From contig JAWKZV010000002.1 of the NCBI GenBank assembly GCA_041395745.1, forward strand, positions 248,001 through 312,000: a DNA stretch of 64,000 nucleotides, in the 5' to 3' direction. Source of the DNA: Porticoccus sp041395745 (GTDB lineage: Bacteria > Pseudomonadota > Gammaproteobacteria > Pseudomonadales > Porticoccaceae). The position numbers and the translations under genes are program-made. Under the pieces are notes generated by a model. It was given only the letters and a program-made list of their open reading frames with translations. It was not told the DNA's origin and did no database searches. This document shows positions 8,061 to 16,428 of the stretch, piece after piece. Positions within the stretch are counted from its first letter, which is position 1, and the number at the start of each line of letters is the position of its first letter.

Positions 8061-10149
8061 TGCCGCCAGTAACACTATGGGGCTCGGGGCCGGTAAAGGG
8101 GCTTCAATGCTTTCCGGGTTGGGGACACCACTGCTCCTGTTCGTGATGTTGGTGATGATGGTGCTGCCCTTGCCGGCCGTGCTGTTGGACTTGTTCTTCA
8201 CGTTCAATATCGCGCTCTCAATGGTGGTGCTGCTGGCTACGGTGTACTCCCGCAGGCCACTGGAGTTTGCTGTTTTCCCGACGGTGATATTGATCTCTAC
8301 TCTGTTGCGGCTCGCGTTGAATGTGGCCTCCACCCGTGTGGTGCTGCTGGAGGGACATGGTGGTACCGACGCTGCTGGCAAGGTGATCCAGGCATTTGGC
8401 GAATTTGTGGTTGGTGGCAGCTACACCGTGGGACTGGTAGTGTTTGCCATTCTGGTGATCATCAACTTTGTGGTGGTTACCAAGGGTGCTGGCCGAATTT
8501 CAGAGGTCACCGCAAGGTTTACACTGGATGCCATGCCGGGAAAACAGATGGCCATCGACGCCGACTTGAATGCCGGACTGATCAGCCAGGATGAAGCCCT
8601 GCGTCGACGGGAAGATGTGTCCAGAGAGTCTGACTTTTATGGATCCATGGACGGTGCCAGCAAGTTTGTACGCGGCGATGCGGTGGCAGGCATCCTGATT
8701 CTGTTCATTAACATCATCGGCGGTTTTTCTGTCGGGGTTCTACAGCACGGACTCAGTGCCGGTGAAGCCGCCCATAACTACGTGCTGCTGACCATCGGTG
8801 ACGGGTTGGTGGCCCAGATCCCATCTTTGCTGCTGTCAACGGCGGCGGCGATTATTGTCACCCGGGTATCCGGTTCCCAGGATATGGGGCAGGAAGTGCT
8901 CTCCCAGCTGTTCAGTAATCCCAAGGTGCTGTTTGTCACTGCGGCGCTGCTCGGCATTATGGGGGCCGTGCCGGGCATGCCAAATCTGGTTTTTCTCAGT
9001 TTGGCTGCGCTGCTGGGCGCGGTGGGCTACTTGCAACTACAGGAGCAACGAGTTGAAGTTGTTCCAGACGAAAAGCCGGCCCAGGAGAAGCCTGCGGAAC
9101 CCCGGGAGCTCAGTTGGGATGATGTTGATCTGGTGGACGAAATTGGTTTGGAGGTGGGATACCGGCTGATTTCACTGGTGGATAAAAATCAGGGGGGGGA
9201 GCTGTTGAACCGCATCAAGGGGGTGCGGAAAAAGCTGTCTCAGGAACTGGGTTTTCTGGTGCACTCGGTACACATTCGCGACAACCTCGACCTCTCTCCC
9301 AATGAATACCGCATTACTTTCCACGATGTCATTGTCGGCCAGGGTGAGGTATTTCCGGGCAAGGAGCTGGCCATCAATCCCGGGCAGGTGTTTGGTGAAC
9401 TGGAAGGTGTTCCCACCAAAGATCCGACCTTTGGTTTGGATGCTGTCTGGGTCGACAATTCGAAACGGGATGATGCCCAAGCCATGGGCTATACGGTGGT
9501 GGATGCCAGCACAGTGATCGCCACGCATCTCAGCCAGCTGATCAAAAATAATGCTCAGGAGCTGCTGGGGCAAGATGGTGTTCAGCAACTGCTGGACAAG
9601 CTGGCACAGACATCGCCAAAACTGGTTGAGAGCCTGGTGCCAAAACTGCTGCCACTGGGAGCAGTGACCAAAGTGATGCAGAACCTGCTGGAAGAAGGGT
9701 TGCCGGTTAGGGATGTCAAGACGATCGCCGAGGCTTTGGCGGAACATGGTGCCAAGAGTCAGGATCCTGACGCTCTGACAGCCAGGGTGCGAATCGCACT
9801 GGGGCGGACAATCTTCCAGACTGCCCATGGCATGGGGGATGAGATGCCGGTGATGGTGTTGGACTCGCAACTGGAACAGATATTGCAGAATGCTGTTCAG
9901 GGTAATGCCGGTGGCCTGGAGCCATCGCTGATGGAGACGGTCATTACACAGGTTGTGGCAGCATCACAGAAGATTGAAGCGCAGGGTAACAACCCGGTAT
10001 TGCTAGTGGGTAGTCCTGTACGCCTGTTCCTGTCCCGCTTGCTGCGCAGTCGGATCGGTAATTTCTACATCCTCGCCTATGAAGAAATACCGGCGAACAA
10101 GAATATCAAGGTGGTATCCACCATCGGTAACGCCCAGCGTACGGCCTGA
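8047..10149 (+). CDS. flhA: Flagellar export gate protein FlhA
   Basis: FlhA forms the nonameric ring of the export gate and docks chaperone-substrate complexes. The 700-residue protein has an N-terminal membrane half (about residues 20-320) with STLLRLALNVASTRVVLLEG, a conserved loop TARFTLDAMPGKQMAIDADL, and a large cytoplasmic half beginning after the charged linker near residue 340. The start could be the ATG at 8047 or the one at 8053; the GGAG at 8040-8043 is better spaced from the second. It overlaps the flhB 3' end. Confidence 0.97.
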   Translation: MRMNNAASNTMGLGAGKGASMLSGLGTPLLLFVMLVMMVLPLPAVLLDLFFTFNIALSMVVLLATVYSRRPLEFAVFPTVILISTLLRLALNVASTRVVLLEGHGGTDAAGKVIQAFGEFVVGGSYTVGLVVFAILVIINFVVVTKGAGRISEVTARFTLDAMPGKQMAIDADLNAGLISQDEALRRREDVSRESDFYGSMDGASKFVRGDAVAGILILFINIIGGFSVGVLQHGLSAGEAAHNYVLLTIGDGLVAQIPSLLLSTAAAIIVTRVSGSQDMGQEVLSQLFSNPKVLFVTAALLGIMGAVPGMPNLVFLSLAALLGAVGYLQLQEQRVEVVPDEKPAQEKPAEPRELSWDDVDLVDEIGLEVGYRLISLVDKNQGGELLNRIKGVRKKLSQELGFLVHSVHIRDNLDLSPNEYRITFHDVIVGQGEVFPGKELAINPGQVFGELEGVPTKDPTFGLDAVWVDNSKRDDAQAMGYTVVDASTVIATHLSQLIKNNAQELLGQDGVQQLLDKLAQTSPKLVESLVPKLLPLGAVTKVMQNLLEEGLPVRDVKTIAEALAEHGAKSQDPDALTARVRIALGRTIFQTAHGMGDEMPVMVLDSQLEQILQNAVQGNAGGLEPSLMETVITQVVAASQKIEAQGNNPVLLVGSPVRLFLSRLLRSRIGNFYILAYEEIPANKNIKVVSTIGNAQRTA

Positions 10150-10157
10150 GGGCATTC

Positions 10158-10189
10158 CATCCGGGCAGTTGAGCCCGATGGCATTTTTT
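10158..10189 (+). terminator. Possible terminator/attenuator between flhA and flhF
   Basis: CCATCCGGGC pairs with GCCCGATGG (one bulged base) around a short loop, followed by CATTTTTTG. The stem is imperfect and the T tract overlaps the flhF leader, so it may attenuate rather than end transcription. Confidence 0.45.
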
Positions 10190-10205
10190 GATGGGGAGTG
10201 GTTTG

Positions 10206-11378
10206 GTGAAAATTAAGCGTTTTCTCGATAAAGACAGCCGCAGTGCCATGTTGCGGGTACGCGCAGAAATGGGCCCGGATGCGGTGATACTGTCCAGCAA
10301 GAATGTCAATGGACAGGTCGAGCTAGTAGCTGCAATGGATTTTGATGAGCAGGAATTGCGTTCAGCTGAACAGCAGGGATATACAGCGAGCCTGGCTTCC
10401 ACTGTGACAGCCACAACTGCTGAGCCGGTGGCGGCTCCCTCAGTAACCGGTGGTGCCACCCTGGAAGACCTGCAAAAGGAGCTGGGTAATTTGCGTGGCC
10501 TGCTGGAAGGTGAACTGGCGCAGCTGGCTTGGCGGGAGATGGCTGAGCGGCCCTCTGTGAAGGCTGCGCTACTGAGCCGCCTGAATCGATTGGGGTTGTC
10601 CCGGCCCCTGTGTAATGCCGTTGTGGACAAGATGCCGTCGCGGGGAGAGTTGGAGCAGTTGTGGAAAGCGTGCCTTGACTTGTTGGCCAAGCGTATCCAG
10701 GTGACTGGAGATGCGTTGTTAAATGAGGGTGGCATTATCGCTCTGGTGGGTTCTACGGGTGTCGGTAAAACCACCACCATTGCCAAACTTGCCGCCCGTT
10801 TCGCCATGCGTCATGGACACCGTGAGGTGGGGTTGATTACCACAGACTGTTACCGTATCGGTGGTCAGGAGCAATTGGAAACCTTTGCCGATTACCTGGG
10901 TATCCCGATGATTGTCGCCACCGACGGCCAACAACTGCACGCCGCTCTGGAGCAATTGGCCAACCGGAAACTGGTACTGATTGACACCGCCGGCATGAGT
11001 CAGAGAGATGTGCGTTTACTCCAGCAATTCCAGACCCTGAAATCGGTGGGTTTTCCCATAGATGCTTATGTGGTGCTGTCAGCCACAGCCCAGGCTGGTT
11101 CATTGAATGAGGTGGTCAAGGTATTTGGCCGTTCTGCTCTGGCGGGGGCAATGATTACCAAAACTGATGAGTGTAGTGAGCTCGGTGGACTGATTGACCT
11201 GTTGATCAAGAGCAATTTGAAAGTGGGTTATGTCAGCAGCGGCCAGAAAGTGCCGGAAGATATTGCCCCGGCTCGCGCTGAAAATCTGATGGAGAAAGCG
11301 GTTGCCCTGATGGAAGAATCGATGCTTCTGGATGAGGTGAAGTCTGCCGGGCGGGCACAGAAACGAGCAGCGGTGTAA
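10206..11378 (+). CDS. flhF: Flagellar polar-placement GTPase FlhF
   Basis: FlhF is an SRP-type GTPase that places polar flagella and recruits early basal-body parts. With the GTG at 10206 the protein starts VKIKRFLDKDSRSAMLRVRA, the standard FlhF N-terminus, and GGGGAG lies 7 bases upstream. Upstream in-frame ATG/TTG codons at 10191/10188 would only add MMGSGL. The B domain is followed by an N domain and the GTPase G domain, with the P-loop GSTGVGKTTT at about residues 182-191, TDCYRIGGQEQL, DTAGMSQRD and TKTDECSELGG. The product is 390 residues. It is followed without a gap by flhG, its regulator. Confidence 0.96.
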   Translation: MKIKRFLDKDSRSAMLRVRAEMGPDAVILSSKNVNGQVELVAAMDFDEQELRSAEQQGYTASLASTVTATTAEPVAAPSVTGGATLEDLQKELGNLRGLLEGELAQLAWREMAERPSVKAALLSRLNRLGLSRPLCNAVVDKMPSRGELEQLWKACLDLLAKRIQVTGDALLNEGGIIALVGSTGVGKTTTIAKLAARFAMRHGHREVGLITTDCYRIGGQEQLETFADYLGIPMIVATDGQQLHAALEQLANRKLVLIDTAGMSQRDVRLLQQFQTLKSVGFPIDAYVVLSATAQAGSLNEVVKVFGRSALAGAMITKTDECSELGGLIDLLIKSNLKVGYVSSGQKVPEDIAPARAENLMEKAVALMEESMLLDEVKSAGRAQKRAAV

Positions 11379-11384
11379 TTGTTC

Positions 11385-12248
11385 ATGGTGAATCAGGCAG
11401 AAGGCTTGCGCCAGCTAGTCGCCCAGTCTCCGGTACAGGTGATAGCGGTCACCAGTGGCAAGGGAGGTGTGGGCAAGACCAATATCGCAGTTAACCTCGC
11501 CGTTAGCCTGGCCAAACGCCAACGCTCCGTGCTGTTGTTCGATGCCGATCTTGGCCTGGCTAATGTGGATATTACTCTTGGTCTGAAGCCGAAATATGAC
11601 ATCCGTCATGTGTTGTCGGGTGAACGTACCCTTGAGGAAATACTGCTTGATGGGCCGTCTGGAATCCGCATTGTGCCTGCTTCATCGGGTGTTTCGGATA
11701 TGGCCTCGCTCACATCACAACAGCAGGCAGGACTGGTGCGCTCCTTCAGTGAGTTGGGTTCCTCTGTTGATACTCTGATCGTGGACACATCCGCGGGGAT
11801 CGACAGCAGCGTGCTGACATTTACCCGTGCCTGTCAGACGGTCCTGGTTGTGATATGTGATGAGCCAACGTCTATCACAGATGCTTATGCCCTGATCAAG
11901 GTTCTCAATCGCGAGTGTGGGGTAAAGCGCTTTCAGGTAGTCGCCAATATGGTGGACAGGGCGATACAGGGACGGCAGTTGTTTGAAAAAATCCTCAAGG
12001 TCACAGACAGGTTTCTCGATGTGCAACTTGGCTATCTGGGTGCAGTCCCTCGGGATGATTATTTGCGTCGGGCGGTGCAGCAGCAAAATCCGGTGGTGGT
12101 TGCCTATCCGCGCAGTCAGTCCGCCATTGCACTCAACAAGCTTGCTGTGGCTGTGGAGACGGAAAATACGCCCAGGGCAGATTTTGGCGGTCTGAGTTTT
12201 TTTGTTGAGCGATTGGTGAATTGTTCCCCAGTGGAGCTTGACCCTTGA
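11385..12248 (+). CDS. flhG: Flagellar number regulator FlhG (FleN), MinD-like ATPase
   Basis: FlhG is a ParA/MinD-family ATPase that limits flagellar number, activates FlhF GTPase, and in pseudomonads antagonises FleQ. The Walker A is GKGGVGKT at about residues 25-32, followed by LLFDADLGLANVDITLGL and LIVDTSAGID. The ATG at 11385 is chosen because the resulting N-terminus MVNQAEGLRQL fits the FlhF-activating helix DQAxxLR. A membrane-targeting amphipathic tail at the C-terminus (LSFFVERLV) is visible. It abuts flhF, and its 3' end overlaps the earliest possible fliA start. Confidence 0.95.
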   Translation: MVNQAEGLRQLVAQSPVQVIAVTSGKGGVGKTNIAVNLAVSLAKRQRSVLLFDADLGLANVDITLGLKPKYDIRHVLSGERTLEEILLDGPSGIRIVPASSGVSDMASLTSQQQAGLVRSFSELGSSVDTLIVDTSAGIDSSVLTFTRACQTVLVVICDEPTSITDAYALIKVLNRECGVKRFQVVANMVDRAIQGRQLFEKILKVTDRFLDVQLGYLGAVPRDDYLRRAVQQQNPVVVAYPRSQSAIALNKLAVAVETENTPRADFGGLSFFVERLVNCSPVELDP

Positions 12249-12262
12249 CCGTTAGTGAAGCC

Positions 12263-12955
12263 ATGGCGTATGCCCAGGTACAGAAGAGCAGCCTGGAAAA
12301 AACGCTGATTGAGCACTTGCCGCTGGTGAAAAAGATTGGCCTGCACCTGGTTGGGCGGCTACCTGCCCACATTGAGCTGGATGACCTGATGCAGGTGGGA
12401 CTATTGGCGCTGAGTCAGGCCTGGGAAAATTACGACGCATCCCAGGGGGCCAGCTTCGCCACTTATGCCTCCATTCGTATTAAGGGCGCCATGCTGGATG
12501 AGGTTCGTCGCAGTGGTTGGGCTCCTCGTTCAGTCCAGCAGAAGTTAAAGGCGGTTGCCCAGGCCGTCAATCATCTGGAGGCGCAACACGGGCGTGCTCC
12601 CAGTGAGGCCGAAATTGCTTCAGCCATGGGTATGCAGCTTGATGAATATCATCTGATGTCGGCGGATCTGGCCAGTTGCAGAATGTTGTCAATGGATGAG
12701 TTGGATGATGTCAGTGTATCTGGCGCTGGTGATCCTTTCTGTGACCTTGAAGGTGAAGGTATCAGGGGCGCGCTTGGCGCAGCAATTACACGTCTGCCGG
12801 AAAAAGAACGCCTGATGATGTCCCTCTACTATGGGGAGGAATTGAACCTCAAGGAAATAGGGTTGGTGCTGGGGGTGTCTGAATCCCGGGTTTCACAATT
12901 GCACGGTCAGGCGTTGGCGAGAATCCGCGCCGACCTCGTTAACTGGACAGCATAG
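12263..12955 (+). CDS. fliA: RNA polymerase sigma-28 factor FliA
   Basis: FliA directs late flagellar genes (flagellin, motor, chemotaxis). The product is about 230 residues. Region 2 reads LDDLMQVGLLALSQAWENYD, GASFATYASIRIKGAMLDEV and RRSGWAPRSVQQKLK. Region 3 is shortened, and region 4 contains ITRLPEKERLMMSLYY and LKEIGLVLGVSESRVSQLH. Start choice is uncertain: the ATG at 12263 or a TTG at 12245 that overlaps the flhG stop by 4 bases. It is immediately followed by the stator genes with only 10 bases between. Confidence 0.95.
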   Translation: MAYAQVQKSSLEKTLIEHLPLVKKIGLHLVGRLPAHIELDDLMQVGLLALSQAWENYDASQGASFATYASIRIKGAMLDEVRRSGWAPRSVQQKLKAVAQAVNHLEAQHGRAPSEAEIASAMGMQLDEYHLMSADLASCRMLSMDELDDVSVSGAGDPFCDLEGEGIRGALGAAITRLPEKERLMMSLYYGEELNLKEIGLVLGVSESRVSQLHGQALARIRADLVNWTA

Positions 12956-12965
12956 GAAAAGGTGA

Positions 12966-13727
12966 GTGGCCGCTAAACGTCAGTCCGTCGATTTCCTCTC
13001 TATGGCCGGCATTGTGTTGTCGCTGCTGGCCATTGTGGGCGGCAATCTGCTGGAAGGCGGACACACCAGCTCGCTGATTCAGCTGACGGCATTTGTCATC
13101 GTTTTTGGTGGCACTCTCGGAGCTACTATGGTGCAGACACCACTGAAGGTATTCCTGCATGGGCTGAAGCGAATCCGCTGGGTTTTTCTGCCACCGGTAA
13201 CGGAGTGCGACGAGTCACTCAGGAAAATGGTGGAATGGAGCCGCCTGGTGCGCAAGGAAGGCTTGTTGGGCCTTCAGCAGGTTGCTGATCAGGAAAAGGA
13301 CAAGTTCATTAAAAAAGGACTGATGTTGCTGGTGGATGGTAGTGAGCCGGAGGAGATTCGCAAAATACTGGAAGTGGAAATAGACAGTTTTGCTGCCAAT
13401 GAAATGAGTGGTGCGAAGGTTTATGAAGCCATGGGAGGGTACTCACCCACCATTGGGATTATTGGTGCAGTGATGGGCTTGATTCATGTCATGAACAATC
13501 TTTCTGATCCTTCTGCGCTAGGGCCGGGTATCGCAGTGGCTTTTGTCGCAACAATTTACGGTGTGGGGTTAGCGAATCTGTTTTTCCTGCCAATAGCGAA
13601 CAAACTGAAAACACTAACAAGTCATTTGACCCATTACCGTGAAATGCTGATTGACGGCATGGTAGCTATTGCAGAAGGGGAGAATCCTCGCTCCCTTGAG
13701 AACAAGCTCGAAGGTTATTTGACGTAG
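12966..13727 (+). CDS. motC: Flagellar stator protein MotC (MotA family)
   Basis: This MotA-family stator subunit has four transmembrane helices; with MotD it forms an ion-driven torque generator. The 253-residue product starts at a GTG after AAAAGGTGA. Typical blocks are GTLGATMVQTPLKVFLHGLK, the cytoplasmic VRKEGLLGLQQVAD, and the third/fourth helix region AMGGYSPTIGIIGAVMGLIH and LGPGIAVAFVATIYGVGLAN, including the conserved prolines. In Pseudomonas motC follows cheB; here it directly follows fliA. Confidence 0.93.
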   Translation: MAAKRQSVDFLSMAGIVLSLLAIVGGNLLEGGHTSSLIQLTAFVIVFGGTLGATMVQTPLKVFLHGLKRIRWVFLPPVTECDESLRKMVEWSRLVRKEGLLGLQQVADQEKDKFIKKGLMLLVDGSEPEEIRKILEVEIDSFAANEMSGAKVYEAMGGYSPTIGIIGAVMGLIHVMNNLSDPSALGPGIAVAFVATIYGVGLANLFFLPIANKLKTLTSHLTHYREMLIDGMVAIAEGENPRSLENKLEGYLT

Positions 13728-13736
13728 GTCTTGGCA

Positions 13737-14633
13737 ATGGGACGAAAGGCTCACCATGAGGAACACGAAAATCACGAACGCTGGCTGGTTTCCTACGCGG
13801 ATTTTATCACGCTCCTCTTCGCGTTCTTTGTGGTGATGTATTCGATTTCATCCGTGAACGAAGGTAAGTACCGGGTTCTTTCAGATTCTATGGTTTCTGC
13901 ATTCCGAAACCCGAAATCTTCGCTGGAACCAGTGCAAATTGGCGAGCTGGTACGATCGCCTTTAATGATGCCAGATCAGATCAATGATGTTTCGGCAACG
14001 CCCATGCCCATTATCACGCCCATGCTAAAAAGCGCGAAAGGGGAAGGTGATAGCGAGGAGGAGAACGAACAGCCACCAGCTCTGACGGAAGAACAGTTGG
14101 AAACCCAGAAAGCACTTGATCAGGCCCGCGAGGAAGTTGATGAGATCGCTGGGCATGTCGAGGAACAGCTGGACAGTCTGATCGACACAGGCATGATCAA
14201 TGTCAAGCGAAACACTTTCTGGGTCGAGGTGGAAATCAAATCCAGCCTTTTATTTCCCGTAGGTAATAGTCAGCTGTCTTCCCAAGCCATCGATGTCTTA
14301 AAGAAATTGTCCGGCATCCTGGCTGATGTGCCGAACCGTGTGCGGGTTGAGGGTTTTACTGACAACCAGCCTATCAGTACAACGGTATTTCCCTCGAACT
14401 GGGAACTGTCTACTGCCAGGGCTGCTGCGGTGGTGCGACTATTTGAGGCAAATGGGATATCGCCTGACCGTATGGCTGCAATCGGCTATGGGGAATATCA
14501 TCCTATTGCTGACAACCTTACTGAAGAAGGGCGGGCGAAGAATCGCCGGGTGGTTGTGGTTGTGGTAGCTTCCGGCGCCCACAGCCAGGACAAGCGCATG
14601 TACGATTTTGATTTGTTTGATGAGAATGTTTAA
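13737..14633 (+). CDS. motD: Flagellar stator protein MotD (MotB family)
   Basis: This MotB-family subunit anchors the stator to peptidoglycan. The 298-residue protein has one transmembrane helix with the ion-binding Asp at residue 22 (SYADFITLLFAFFVVMYS, the proton-type pattern), a plug/linker region rich in acidic residues, and a C-terminal OmpA-like domain (about residues 180-280) with VRVEGFTDNQPIS, NWELSTARAAAVVRLF and GYGEYHPIADN. The start is the ATG at 13737; a TTG two codons earlier is possible. Confidence 0.93.
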   Translation: MGRKAHHEEHENHERWLVSYADFITLLFAFFVVMYSISSVNEGKYRVLSDSMVSAFRNPKSSLEPVQIGELVRSPLMMPDQINDVSATPMPIITPMLKSAKGEGDSEEENEQPPALTEEQLETQKALDQAREEVDEIAGHVEEQLDSLIDTGMINVKRNTFWVEVEIKSSLLFPVGNSQLSSQAIDVLKKLSGILADVPNRVRVEGFTDNQPISTTVFPSNWELSTARAAAVVRLFEANGISPDRMAAIGYGEYHPIADNLTEEGRAKNRRVVVVVVASGAHSQDKRMYDFDLFDENV

Positions 14634-14692
14634 GGTAGTTCTACTCAATTCCAGTTGACGGCTCTAATACCGAAAACCGAAGGGAGAAGAAC

Positions 14693-14875
14693 ATGATTGA
14701 TCCACTGCGCCCGCGAGATATTGAGCGGGTACCCAAAAGCCGCTCTGTTGCCTCCAGTGAGAACCAGAAAAATCGCCAACCGGGCGTGGCGCAACCTGTG
14801 CCAGGGCACTCGACTGATAAAGACCTGGATCCTGTCTCCTCAAGGCTGGGCAACAACGTAGATGAGCGCTGCTAG
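14693..14875 (+). CDS. Small hypothetical protein downstream of motD
   Basis: A 60-residue hydrophilic protein starts at an ATG with a strong upstream AAGGGAGAAG at ideal distance. It has no signal peptide or membrane segment and is rich in Arg, Pro, Ser and Asp (MIDPLRPRDIERVPKSRS), ending in Cys. It lies 59 bases after motD, in the same direction, and faces the pilZ gene end to end. I recognise no family. The good ribosome site and position at the end of the flagellar operon are the only evidence that it is real. Confidence 0.5.
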   Translation: MIDPLRPRDIERVPKSRSVASSENQKNRQPGVAQPVPGHSTDKDLDPVSSRLGNNVDERC

Positions 14876-14884
14876 GTTAGACAA

Positions 14885-15442
14885 TTACCCCTGTTGCCTT
14901 GATTTTCCCCAATGCTTTTGGACGATGTGCTGAATTAACATTTCTTGGGCAGCTTCACAATTTTCAAATTCCACCCTGATCCGGAATGTTTCATGCCGAT
15001 TCTGCCCATCGGTCGTGCAGTCGACGACCCTGGCCTGTAATTTCAGCTGGGTATTGGACGGCCTTAGTGTGACACACAGTAATAGCCGGTCTTCCGCAAC
15101 TACAGCCGAGGGGCTGTCAAAGGCCATGCCGCAGCCACTGATGTTGACTTGGGTTTCATCGCCGGGGCTCTCATTACTGGTGAGATCTGGTATCTGTGAA
15201 GCGATTAATGAAAGTTTTTTGTTGAGCAGCCCCAATGCACTAGCTTGTAGAGGATTCTGCTGCCAACAGAGATTGATCGCCTGATTCAATTCCCGATCGA
15301 GTTCCGTCAGGAGCATGTCGACAGGCAATTGGGAATGATCGCCTACCGTCACCGATGGTCTGGCTTCATCCATCTGCCGGTAACTCAGCCCCACCAGGTC
15401 ATCAATGCGATAGTAACGTCGCCGTTCAGTCTGTCTTTCCAT
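14885..15442 (-). CDS. PilZ-domain protein, putative c-di-GMP motor effector
   Basis: The 185-residue protein carries the c-di-GMP-binding signature of PilZ domains split across the chain: R-x3-R at residues 8-12 (ERRRYYRIDD) and NxSxxG at 100-105 (VNISGCGMAF). A roughly 85-residue helical insert (LTELDRELNQAINLCW) lies between. It starts 5 bases after pomB ends and is the last gene of pomA-pomB-pilZ, so a role as a c-di-GMP-dependent modulator of the stator, like YcgR, is inferred. It lacks a recognisable YcgR N-terminal domain. Confidence 0.82.
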   Translation of the reverse strand: MERQTERRRYYRIDDLVGLSYRQMDEARPSVTVGDHSQLPVDMLLTELDRELNQAINLCWQQNPLQASALGLLNKKLSLIASQIPDLTSNESPGDETQVNISGCGMAFDSPSAVVAEDRLLLCVTLRPSNTQLKLQARVVDCTTDGQNRHETFRIRVEFENCEAAQEMLIQHIVQKHWGKSRQQG

Positions 15443-15447
15443 GGAGT

Positions 15448-16428
15448 CTATTCTTCTGTCTGAGGAACCTGGTCAAGGGGAGCCCCCCCTTCCTGGTTGC
15501 CCAGATTGAGTGTGTTGAGGATATCCGGGTTGGATTGCTGGATGTCGCGAATACTGGCGGCGGTAGCTTCGTCCAATCCCTGCCGAATGACGATTTCCAC
15601 CCTGCGGTTATAGGCCCGGTTATCCGCAGAGGTATTGGGCCTGAAGGGATTGGTGTCAGCGCGACCGATCACCATGAACCGGTTGCTGTCGAGTAGCTGG
15701 TCCTTGATCAGCTCATGGGTAACCGATAGGGCTCGGGAAGAAGAAAGATCCCAGTTGGAGCGGAACCGACCACTGGCAATGGGGATGTCGTCGGTGTGTC
15801 CCTCCACAGCGATTTTACCCTGAATGTCCTTGAGGGCTTCCCGCAGGCTTGCCATCACCGGGATAAAATCCGGGTTCAGGGTCGCTGAGCCGGAGGGGAA
15901 GGAGCCTTTTTCGCGAATGCGTATGGTGATGGCCCTGCCATTGGTTTCGATATCGATTTTGCCGCCGTCCACTTCGCTCTTCATGATTTCCCGGAGCTTA
16001 TCTGCGTCCTGTTTGGTCTCCGCAATCAGGTTCTGTAGCTTTTCTTCCAGCAGACGTTGAGTTTGCGCTTCGTTGAGTTTTTTGACATCGATGTCCGGGT
16101 TATCGGGGTTGCCCACTTGGAGCGATTGTTTGGTGGTTTCTGTGGTGAATTGCTTGACAGTGTCAATCTGAGTGGGCTGTGTTTTGCCCGGGCTGAACTC
16201 CTGGGCAATGATGCTGGTGCCCTTGGGGATGTCTTTGACCTTCACTTCATTTTGCACACCGAACGCATTTTTCATTGAGCCGGCAATTTGTTTGTATTTC
16301 TGTACATCCATTTCTGAAAAGGACAGAAGTAACACAAAAAAACACATCAAAAGCGACATCAGATCCGCAAATGTTGCCATCCATGCCGGAATGCCGGGGG
16401 GGGCATCGTCTTCCTCAAATTCGATCAC
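15448..16428 (-). CDS. pomB: Sodium-type flagellar stator protein PomB (MotB family)
   Basis: The 326-residue second MotB-type protein has a transmembrane helix with ion-binding Asp at residue 22 in the pattern PAWMATFADLMSLLMCFF followed by VLLLSFSEMD, which matches Na+-driven PomB rather than proton-type MotB. A long charged linker leads to an OmpA-like peptidoglycan-binding domain (about residues 190-290: IAVEGHTDDIPI, NWDLSSSRALSVTHEL, NRRVEIVI). Its start abuts the pomA stop with no gap. Ion preference is inferred from motif similarity only. Confidence 0.92.
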   Translation of the reverse strand: MIEFEEDDAPPGIPAWMATFADLMSLLMCFFVLLLSFSEMDVQKYKQIAGSMKNAFGVQNEVKVKDIPKGTSIIAQEFSPGKTQPTQIDTVKQFTTETTKQSLQVGNPDNPDIDVKKLNEAQTQRLLEEKLQNLIAETKQDADKLREIMKSEVDGGKIDIETNGRAITIRIREKGSFPSGSATLNPDFIPVMASLREALKDIQGKIAVEGHTDDIPIASGRFRSNWDLSSSRALSVTHELIKDQLLDSNRFMVIGRADTNPFRPNTSADNRAYNRRVEIVIRQGLDEATAASIRDIQQSNPDILNTLNLGNQEGGAPLDQVPQTEE

